A stretch of DNA of 8,023 nucleotides from an uncultured Polyangiaceae bacterium (GTDB lineage: Bacteria; Myxococcota_A; Polyangia; Polyangiales; Polyangiaceae), in assembly GCA_938004815.1 (NCBI GenBank), contig CALKVR010000839.1, positions 1 to 8,023 of the forward strand, written 5' to 3'. The notes under the pieces are model-generated. The model saw only the letters and a list, made by a program, of their open reading frames with translations. It had not been told where the DNA came from and did no database searches. Numbering within the stretch: position 1 is the stretch's first letter; every line of letters begins with the position of its first letter. Positions 1-7,596 of this stretch are shown piece after piece. A program made the position numbers and the translations under genes.

Positions 1-2247
<2,247 letters not shown>

Positions 2248-2254
2248 GCCTTAG

Positions 2255-2258
2255 CCTC
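2255..2258 (-). promoter_or_regulatory. Ribosome-binding site of lon
   Basis: The minus strand reads GAGG here, 7 nt before the lon ATG. An in-frame TAA lies between this site and the start codon, so no longer lon product is possible from this region. Confidence 0.6.
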
Positions 2259-2276
2259 GGCCTGCTCTTTGCGTGG

Positions 2277-2304
2277 ACAGTAAGACGCCTGGACGGAAGG
2301 TCAA
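2277..2304 (-). promoter_or_regulatory. Probable sigma-70-type promoter of lon
   Basis: Read on the minus strand, TTGACC (2304-2299) is followed after 16 nt by TACTGT (2282-2277). The -35 matches the consensus at five of six positions. The -10 matches at only three, including the key first T, the A and the last T. Transcription would start near 2270 and give a leader of about 22 nt carrying the GAGG ribosome-binding site. I saw no CIRCE-type inverted repeat or clear heat-shock sigma element. The call rests on motif matching by eye. Confidence 0.5.
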
Positions 2305-2348
2305 ATGCTTTCCTCGTCCGGGCTCGGATCGGGGCGGGAGATACGGTG

Positions 2349-2354
2349 TAGGAT
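2349..2354 (+). promoter_or_regulatory. Possible -10 element of the kinase gene, start-proximal
   Basis: TAGGAT fits the TANNNT pattern of a bacterial -10 hexamer and ends 7 nt before the ATG at 2362. Transcription from it would begin at or next to that ATG, giving a leaderless or nearly leaderless mRNA. No convincing -35 box is visible 17 nt upstream (GGATCG there). A similar hexamer lies in the same position before the lipoprotein gene at 7597, which is the main reason for listing this one. Confidence 0.35.
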
Positions 2355-2361
2355 GCGCGAC

Positions 2362-4002
2362 ATGCCTCACTCGGCGCTCCCGCCGGCAGAGGACCTGAAG
2401 CTCGTGCAGCTCGCGGACATCGCGCGGGGCGGGATGGGCATGGTCCAGCTCTCGCGCGTCGCGAGTGGGCGGCTCAACGGGCGTTTCGTGGCGGTGAAGC
2501 GGCTGAACCCGGCGATCGAGCAGGAGCCGGAGTTCGTCAACATGTTCCTCGACGAGACGTGGATTACCGCCACAATCAATAGCCCCCACGTCGTCAAGGT
2601 GGAGGCGTGGGGCCGGGACGAGCTCGGCCTCTACCTCGCGGTCGAGCTCGTGCAGGGGGTGAGCCTCTCCCGGCTCATGAAAGAGTCCAAGGAGATGAAG
2701 GAGCCGTTCGCCGAGCGGACGGTCGCCTTCATCATGTCGCAGATCTGCGCGGGCCTCGCGGGGGCGCACGGGCTCCGCGCCGAGACCGGGCAGCTCCTCG
2801 GCGTCGTGCACCGCGACCTCACGCCGGGAAACATCCTGCTCGGGTTCGACGGGGTCGTGAAAATCGCCGACTTCGGGATCGCGAAGGCCGAAGAGCGCCT
2901 GACGAGCACGCGGATCGGCATGATGAAGGGCAAGCCCGCGTACATGGCGCCGGAGCAGGCCCGCGGCGGCGGCATCGACCAGCGGGCCGACCTCTTCGCC
3001 CTCGGGGTCGTGATGTTCGAGCTCCTCGCCGATCGGCGGCCGTGGACGGCCAAGAACGACCTCGAGACGTTGATCGCCGTCTCGACGGAGGAGCCGCCCG
3101 ACCTCCAGAGCCTCCGCAAGGTCCACCCCGTGTTCTCGCAGATCGTCTCGAAGTGCTTGAAGAAGCGCCCCGACGACCGGTTCTCGTCGGCAGACGAGAT
3201 CAAAGAGCTGCTCGACAACTGGCGGCGCGAGAAGGGCTTCGACGTCGACGACGCCGCGTCGCTCGCCGCCTTCGTCGTCCGCAACACCCCGCAGCAGCAA
3301 GCCTGGTTCCAACAAGCCCTCGCCGGAGGCCTGCGGCAAGGCGGCGTGACCTTCTCCGACCTCGAGGCCCGCATCGACGCAGGCCGCAAGAAGGCCTCGG
3401 GGCCGCAGACATCACCCCGGACGGGGCCCTCGGGCGCGGCCGCGGCTCCCGGCCCCCCGGCGCCACCGCCGCCCGCGCCGTCCGCCGAGCTCGAAGAGAT
3501 CGACGACAATGCGCGCACCCGGTTCATGGGTGCGTCGCCTGCGGCCGGGCTTCGGCCGGGCAGCGCGATGGCCAGCACGGTCGCGCTGACGCCGGCGGAG
3601 TCACAGCGACTCGCCGCGATCGTGGCGGGACCGCTCACCCCGAAACCGGCCGATCTTCCGCTGCCGCCCGCACGCTCGTCCAGCCCGGGCGGCGTCGGGG
3701 CGCCGCCGTCGGGGCCCGCGCCTTCGATGCCGGTGTCGTCGGGTCCCGTCTCGCCCGCCTCGGGGCCGGCGATCGCGTCGGGATCAGCGTTCGCGCCAGC
3801 GCCGTACGCACCTCAGGGGTACCCGGCCCCACCCGCCGCGTACGGTCCGCCGTACGGTCCTCCCGACGTGGTCAACGTCGCCAACTTCGCCGTGCCGACC
3901 AAGCGGTCGGCGTGGCGGTGGCTCGCGCCGCTCCTGTTCGTGATGCTGAGCGGCGGCGGCGCCCTCTATTGGTTCGTGCTTCGATACCGATTCGGGCTCT
4001 GA
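2362..4002 (+). CDS. Membrane-anchored Hanks-type Ser/Thr protein kinase
   Basis: Predicted 546-residue bacterial Ser/Thr kinase. The kinase domain (about 11-295) has a glycine-rich loop ARGGMGMV (21-28), ATP-binding Lys46 in VAVKRL, alphaC Glu65, catalytic loop HRDLTPGN (150-157; Asp152, Asn157), DFG (170-172), APE (196-198), Asp210 and Arg283. Thr154 replaces the Lys of the usual HRDLKPxN, a variant I recall as common in myxobacterial kinases. A Pro/Ala/Ser/Gly-rich linker (about 355-515) leads to one hydrophobic helix (about 521-540) and a six-residue tail, so the kinase should face the cytoplasm. The start is not certain. ATG 2362 fits the domain edge and the TAGGAT element. ATG 2353 is also possible, as is ATG 2305, which has GGAAGG 4 nt upstream but would add 19 residues with atypical codons (ATA, TGT, AGG). 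The FGE-like gene follows in the same frame. Substrates are unknown. Confidence 0.93.
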   Translation: MPHSALPPAEDLKLVQLADIARGGMGMVQLSRVASGRLNGRFVAVKRLNPAIEQEPEFVNMFLDETWITATINSPHVVKVEAWGRDELGLYLAVELVQGVSLSRLMKESKEMKEPFAERTVAFIMSQICAGLAGAHGLRAETGQLLGVVHRDLTPGNILLGFDGVVKIADFGIAKAEERLTSTRIGMMKGKPAYMAPEQARGGGIDQRADLFALGVVMFELLADRRPWTAKNDLETLIAVSTEEPPDLQSLRKVHPVFSQIVSKCLKKRPDDRFSSADEIKELLDNWRREKGFDVDDAASLAAFVVRNTPQQQAWFQQALAGGLRQGGVTFSDLEARIDAGRKKASGPQTSPRTGPSGAAAAPGPPAPPPPAPSAELEEIDDNARTRFMGASPAAGLRPGSAMASTVALTPAESQRLAAIVAGPLTPKPADLPLPPARSSSPGGVGAPPSGPAPSMPVSSGPVSPASGPAIASGSAFAPAPYAPQGYPAPPAAYGPPYGPPDVVNVANFAVPTKRSAWRWLAPLLFVMLSGGGALYWFVLRYRFGL

Positions 4003-4005
4003 GAC

Positions 4006-4821
4006 TTGGATCCCCTCGCCTCGCTCCTCGCCTTTTCGTTCGCTCTCGGCGCGCCCGATGGCGACGCTACCTCGCTCGATCCGGGCCCCAGCCCCGAGTG
4101 CCCGCGCGACATGCGCCTCGTGACCGGGACGCACCACGACGACGTGCAACACCTCTGCATCTCACCGCAAGAGGACACCAAGGACACCCACTGCTTCGCG
4201 TACTTCGAGGGGATCACCGGCCTCGAGGGAGCCGTGACCGATATCCGCGTGTGCATGGACCAGTACGAGGCGCCGAACAAGAAGGGCGCGAAGCCGTTCG
4301 TGATGAAGTCGTACAAGTCGGCCCTCAAGTACTGCGGTGACCGCGGCAAGCGGCCGTGCACCGAGCAAGAGTGGGAGACGGCCTGCGAGGGCCCCGACTA
4401 CCGCCCGCTGGCCTACGGTTGGGCCGTCGACCGCAAGGTCTGCAACAGCGACAAGAAGTGGATGCCCGTCGACTGGGACAAGTTCGGCGAGGGCGACGAG
4501 GCGGCGAACGCCGAGTCGGATCGACTCTGGCAGGGGACGCCGAGCGGCCGGTTCCCGGGCTGCGCGAGCGCGTTCGGGATCTACGACATGATGGGCAACG
4601 TCGAGGAGTGGGTCACGACCCGCAAGGGCCGCCGCTTTCCCGGCGCGCTCATGGGCGGGTTCTGGGCGAAGCCGTGGACGGGCTGTCGTGGCACGCACGA
4701 CGCCCACGAGCCGAGCTTCGTCTTCTACGAGACGGGCTTTCGCTGCTGCGCCGAGCCCGGCGCGCTCGACGCCGACGGCAAACGGAAAAGCGAGGGCAGC
4801 GATGCTGGTCGCTCGCAGTAG
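4006..4821 (+). CDS. Cys-rich formylglycine-generating-enzyme-like (SUMF1/FGE-sulfatase family) protein
   Basis: The 271 residues carry FGE-sulfatase fold landmarks: CPRDMRLVTG (32-41), CMDQYEAP (83-90), RPCTEQEWETAC (116-127, cf. RLPTEAEWEYA), YGW (137-139), YDMMGNVEEW (193-202) and GFRCC (244-248). True FGE oxidises a sulfatase Cys through two Cu-binding cysteines. Aligned by eye with human FGE, Cys227 matches Cys341 but the Cys336 position is Lys222, so FGE activity is doubtful and a structural or ligand-binding role is as likely. It has 12 cysteines, which suggests a disulfide-bonded extracytoplasmic protein. The N-terminus has a short hydrophobic stretch (LASLLAFSFALGA) that could be a signal peptide, but without a positive n-region. 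The start is TTG, 3 nt after the kinase TGA and in the same frame. The first in-frame ATG (codon 36, at 4111) would cut off the conserved CPRD. No strong ribosome-binding site is visible, so coupling to kinase translation is inferred. Confidence 0.85.
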   Translation: MDPLASLLAFSFALGAPDGDATSLDPGPSPECPRDMRLVTGTHHDDVQHLCISPQEDTKDTHCFAYFEGITGLEGAVTDIRVCMDQYEAPNKKGAKPFVMKSYKSALKYCGDRGKRPCTEQEWETACEGPDYRPLAYGWAVDRKVCNSDKKWMPVDWDKFGEGDEAANAESDRLWQGTPSGRFPGCASAFGIYDMMGNVEEWVTTRKGRRFPGALMGGFWAKPWTGCRGTHDAHEPSFVFYETGFRCCAEPGALDADGKRKSEGSDAGRSQ

Positions 4822-4849
4822 CGTTCGTGCCGCCGTTTCACCCCCCCGG

Positions 4850-4874
4850 CCCCCCTCGGCCGAGCCGAGGGGGG
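4850..4874 (+). promoter_or_regulatory. Perfect hairpin overlapping the fmt ribosome-binding site
   Basis: CCCCCCTCGGC (4850-4860) and GCCGAGGGGGG (4864-4874) are exact reverse complements around a 3-nt CGA loop, 28 nt after the stop of the FGE-like gene. The right arm runs into GGGGAG (4871-4876), the likely ribosome-binding site of fmt, which ends 5 nt before its ATG. In RNA the hairpin would pair most of that site. It may limit fmt translation or, less likely, act as an attenuator; no U-tract follows, so it is not a typical intrinsic terminator. The structure is read directly; the function is inferred. Confidence 0.6.
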
Positions 4875-4881
4875 AGAACGT

Positions 4882-5817
4882 ATGAGGGCAGTCTTCTTTG
4901 GGACGCCCGAGATCGCGGTGCCCGCGCTGGTTGCGCTGACCGAGATCGCCACGGTGACCGCGGTGATTTGCCAGCCCGATCGGCCCGCGGGGCGCGGCCT
5001 CGAGCTCAAGCCTCCGGCGGTGAAGCAAAAGGCGATCGAGCTCGGCCTCGCCGTCGAGCAGCCGACCAAGGTGCGCACGCCCGAGTTCGCCGCGTGGCTG
5101 CGTGACCAGAGCGCCGACGTCGCGGTCGTGATCGCCTACGGGCGCATCTTGCCTGCGGCGGTGCTCGCGGCGCCACGTCGCGGTTGCCTCAACCTGCACG
5201 CGTCGATCCTCCCGAAGTACCGCGGCGCGGCGCCCATCACGTGGGCGATCGTGGAGGGTGAGACGGTGACCGGCGTCTCGCTGATGCAGATGGACGAGGG
5301 CATGGACACCGGCCCCGTGTTCATCGTGCGAGAGGTCCCCATCGGTCCGGACGACACCGCCGGCGATCTAGCGGTGGCCCTGGCAGCGTGCGCGGCAGAT
5401 GTCGTCCGGCGCGACGTCCCAGGCGCCGTCGCGGGGGCGCTCTCGGCGACGCCGCAAGACGAGTCGCGCGCGACCCACGCACGGCTGCTCGAGAAGAGCG
5501 ACGGTCGCGTTCGCTGGGACCAGCCGGCCCGCCGCGTCCACGACCACGTGCGCGGCATGTCGCCGTGGCCGGGCGCGTTCACGACCACAGGTGACAAGAC
5601 GCTCAAGGTGCTCGAGACGCGGATGGCCGAGGGCGACGCAGGCGCCCCCCCGGGCACCGTCGTCGTCGCCAAGAAAGACCGCATCGAGGTCGCTTGCGCC
5701 GAGGGTCGCGTGGCCGTGCGCCGCGCGCAGCTCGAGGGCAAGAAGCCGCTCGGCGCCGCCGATCTCACCAGCGGGCGCGTTATCGCGGAGGGCGCTCGGC
5801 TCGGTGGCGACCCGTGA
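4882..5817 (+). CDS. fmt: Methionyl-tRNA formyltransferase
   Basis: Fmt transfers the formyl group of 10-formyl-tetrahydrofolate to Met-tRNAfMet in the cytoplasm, giving the initiator for bacterial translation. The 311-residue length is normal for the family (E. coli 315). The N-terminal formyltransferase domain (about 1-205) begins VFFGTPEIAVPAL and contains QPDRPAGRG (31-39), catalytic Asn104 and His106 in LNLHASILPKYRGAAPI, and catalytic Asp142 in GMDTGP. The C-terminal tRNA-binding beta-barrel domain follows (about 206-311), with the typical RVRW and SPWPGAF motifs. The ATG is preceded by GGGGAG with 5-nt spacing, inside a hairpin arm. The stop overlaps the GTG of the next gene as GTGA, so the two are probably co-translated. 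def, the common neighbour of fmt, is absent on both sides. Confidence 0.97.
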   Translation: MRAVFFGTPEIAVPALVALTEIATVTAVICQPDRPAGRGLELKPPAVKQKAIELGLAVEQPTKVRTPEFAAWLRDQSADVAVVIAYGRILPAAVLAAPRRGCLNLHASILPKYRGAAPITWAIVEGETVTGVSLMQMDEGMDTGPVFIVREVPIGPDDTAGDLAVALAACAADVVRRDVPGAVAGALSATPQDESRATHARLLEKSDGRVRWDQPARRVHDHVRGMSPWPGAFTTTGDKTLKVLETRMAEGDAGAPPGTVVVAKKDRIEVACAEGRVAVRRAQLEGKKPLGAADLTSGRVIAEGARLGGDP

Positions 5818-6362
5818 GCGACCGGGCCGTGCTCGACGCGTTCCTCGCCGAGATGCGCGCCGAGTTCCCGAATTTTTGCGTCATCGAGAAGGCCAAGAGC
5901 CCGCTGTCGAAGGCGATCCACGTGGCGCTCTCGATCATCACGTTCGGCGGGCAGCGCCAGTACCTGTCGCGCTACTACACCGTCATCGGCGACCGCCTCT
6001 ACGTGCCGGCCGGCTGGCACGACGTCGACCCGATCGACGCTGTCATCACCCTCAGGCACGAGCGTATACACCTGCGCCAGCGCCGCCGCTACACGATGCC
6101 AGGCATGACGGTTCTGTACTTGCTCCTGCCCTTTCCAATCGGCCTCGCCTACGGCCGCGCGCGCATCGAGTGGGAGGCCTACACCGAGACCCTGCGCGCG
6201 ACGCTCGAGCTGCGGGGCGAAGACGCGCTGCGATCGCGGGCGCTCCGCGAGCGCATCGTCTCGCAGTTCACGGGCCCGGCCTACGGCTGGATGTGGCCGT
6301 TCCGCGGCGCGGTCGAGCGCTGGTACGACGAGGCGATCGAGCAGGTCACTTCGGAAAGATGA
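5814..6362 (+). CDS. Uncharacterised HExxH protein, putative zinc metallopeptidase-like
   Basis: I do not recognise a named family for this 182-residue protein. The clearest sign is HERIH (82-86), a zinc-binding HExxH motif with Glu83 as possible catalytic base, in LRHERIHLRQ. About 33-39 residues later comes IEWEAYTE (118-125), whose Glu119 or Glu121 could be the third ligand as in gluzincin peptidases. Between them lies a hydrophobic stretch (about 96-114, with LYLLLPFPIGLAYG), perhaps membrane-associated. There is no signal peptide. It is not a peptide deformylase: the deformylase GxGLAAPQ and EGCLS motifs are missing. The GTG start overlaps the fmt stop by 4 nt, which points to translational coupling. 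Its 3' end overlaps the convergent gene by 17 nt. A real gene is supported by the intact frame, biased codons and the overlap; peptidase activity is inference. Confidence 0.8.
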   Translation: MSDRAVLDAFLAEMRAEFPNFCVIEKAKSPLSKAIHVALSIITFGGQRQYLSRYYTVIGDRLYVPAGWHDVDPIDAVITLRHERIHLRQRRRYTMPGMTVLYLLLPFPIGLAYGRARIEWEAYTETLRATLELRGEDALRSRALRERIVSQFTGPAYGWMWPFRGAVERWYDEAIEQVTSER

Positions 6363-7522
6363 GCTCCCATATCGAGGGCATGCGAAACGGCTTCTTCGCC
6401 GATCCGAACGTCGAGAGCGGCGCCGGCGGCGCGCCGGGCAGGACGGCGGTGGTCTTCGTTCGCACCTGAATCTGCTTCGGCTGACTATTCGTGACGTCGG
6501 AGAGCGGGCACGTCCCCGTCGCGTAGTCGCCGTACGCAGCCCCTCCGACCCAATGGAACGGGACGGCGTCCCACATCCCCGAGGTATGGGGATCGGTGGG
6601 GCAAGCGCCCGTGGTCACCGCTTCGTCGGAGCCCGATACGAAGACGTGCTTCACCTCGGCGTCGACGATCAGGCGCGCGCCGGCGCGGCGCACGTCGGGG
6701 CCGATCTCGACGCGCTCGCCGAGGCCCCGGCGGATCGCCCCGAGGACGCCGGCCCACGTCGCCTCGTCGCCCGCCGAGGCGCTCGCGACGCGAACGCCCA
6801 TGACCCGACCGTCGGTGTCGAGATCGATCTCGACGCGAAAGCGCGTGTCCTTCGGCACCGCCGCCGCGCGACCGGCCGTCTGGACCGCGGTCGCGACCGC
6901 GTTCTCTTCGGGGTTGCCCAGTCCGAGCTCGGCGTTGTGGGCGCGGAGAGCGCTCGTGATCGCGAGCTCCTCGATGCCCTCGGGCAGCGGCCGTGGGCGC
7001 GGCGCGCGCGTCGGCGCTGGAGCCGAGACGAGATCGAGGCGCGCGTCCCACGCGAGCGAGAGCGGGCGCGCGAGACCGCCCTCGTCGCGCGGCCACTGCG
7101 TCGGCTCGGACCATTCGTCGCGTCCCGACTCGTGCGCGGGGTCGGGGCCGGCTGCGCTGGAGATCGGCGGCGCGCCCTGCGTCGTGCTCGTCGCGCGATG
7201 CGCCCGCGGAGCTGCGTCGCGCCGGCACGGGGCGAGGCGTCTGTGGTCCCGCCGTACGGACCGAGAGCGCGCTTTCGTCGTCGTTCGGCGCGGCCCGCCG
7301 GGCCCCGAGACGCTCGGGTGGCGCTGGATCCGAGTCCACGTCGACGTCGACCTCCGTCCGAGCCAGCCGGAGGTTCGCGTCGAGGAGGGGAAAGTGCGCG
7401 CGAGTCACGACCAGGCCCCCCGCGACGGCGAAGAGCGCGCCGTGGAGCGCGAGCGCGACCGCGAGGCCGCCAGCGCGTCGCCGGCGGTCCTCGCCTCGCT
7501 TCGTCGGCGTCGTGGTCCACAC
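6346..7522 (-). CDS. TonB-like membrane-anchored protein, reading frame disrupted
   Basis: Two minus-strand frames appear to be one gene. The first, from GTG at 7522, has a basic N-terminus (KRGEDRRRR), a membrane helix (about 18-40) and an acidic EVDVDVDSD stretch, then becomes an Arg-rich, shadow-like sequence below about 7150. The second is protein-like from about 7200 to its TGA at 6346-6348. It includes EWSEPTQWPRDE, GIEELAITSALRAHNAELG and, near the end, RFRVEIDLDTDGRVMGVRV plus LGAIRRGL, which resembles a TonB-type C-terminal domain. The second frame has no ATG or TTG and only one GTG (6858), which lies inside this domain, so it cannot be an independent full gene. Joining them needs one extra base or two missing bases at about 7150-7275 and would give about 391-392 residues. 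It could be a sequencing error or a real pseudogene. The GTG start has GGGAG directly against it, a poor spacing. TonB function is not shown. Confidence 0.6.
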
Positions 7523-7584
7523 TCCCGAGAACGCGCGCCGCCGAAGGGATTTTCAGGTTTGGATCGTGCCCCGCGACCCGGTGG

Positions 7585-7590
7585 TAGACT
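7585..7590 (+). promoter_or_regulatory. Possible extended -10 element of the lipoprotein gene
   Basis: TAGACT, preceded by TGG (extended -10 pattern TGnTANNNT), ends 6 nt before the GTG at 7597. Transcription would start at about that GTG, again suggesting a leaderless or nearly leaderless mRNA. TTGGAT at 7559-7564 resembles a -35 box, but the 20-nt spacing is too long for a good sigma-70 promoter. The TAG of this hexamer is also the in-frame stop that prevents any longer start. Confidence 0.35.
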
Positions 7591-7596
7591 CCGAGC

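Noticed and set aside
2251..3339. Minus-strand open frame of 362 codons opposite the kinase
   Set aside because: It is the complement of the kinase coding frame, with His/Arg/Leu/Glu-rich low-complexity sequence and no domain signal.
3542..3561. Direct repeat CGGCCGGGC separated by two bases
   Set aside because: It lies in the Pro/Ala/Gly-rich kinase linker, where biased codons make such repeats by chance. The same applies to the repeated TACGGTCC at 3841-3859.
4000..4040. TGA at the kinase/FGE boundary as a selenocysteine codon
   Set aside because: No clear bacterial SECIS hairpin was seen just downstream, and there is no selenoprotein family context. Simple termination with re-initiation or readthrough is more likely.
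2607..4340. Plus-strand open frame of 577 codons across the kinase and the FGE-like gene
   Set aside because: Its product is extremely Arg/Pro/Ala-rich and runs through two genes with clear domains in another frame.
4850..4880. Hairpin before fmt as an intrinsic terminator
   Set aside because: The stem is strong but is followed by AGAACGTATG, not a T-run, and it overlaps the fmt ribosome-binding site.
5694..5813. Longer N-terminus for the HExxH protein
   Set aside because: The extra residues overlap the fmt tRNA-binding domain and are Arg-rich. The GTG at 5814, overlapping the fmt stop by 4 nt, is the natural start.
5814..6362. Peptide deformylase as the identity of the gene after fmt
   Set aside because: Only the HExxH pattern is shared. 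The GxGLAAPQ and EGCLS deformylase motifs are absent and the context of the motif differs.
6553..7587. Plus-strand open frame of 344 codons opposite the TonB-like gene
   Set aside because: It is Arg-rich shadow sequence, while the minus strand carries a membrane helix and a TonB-like domain. It would also run across the divergent spacer.
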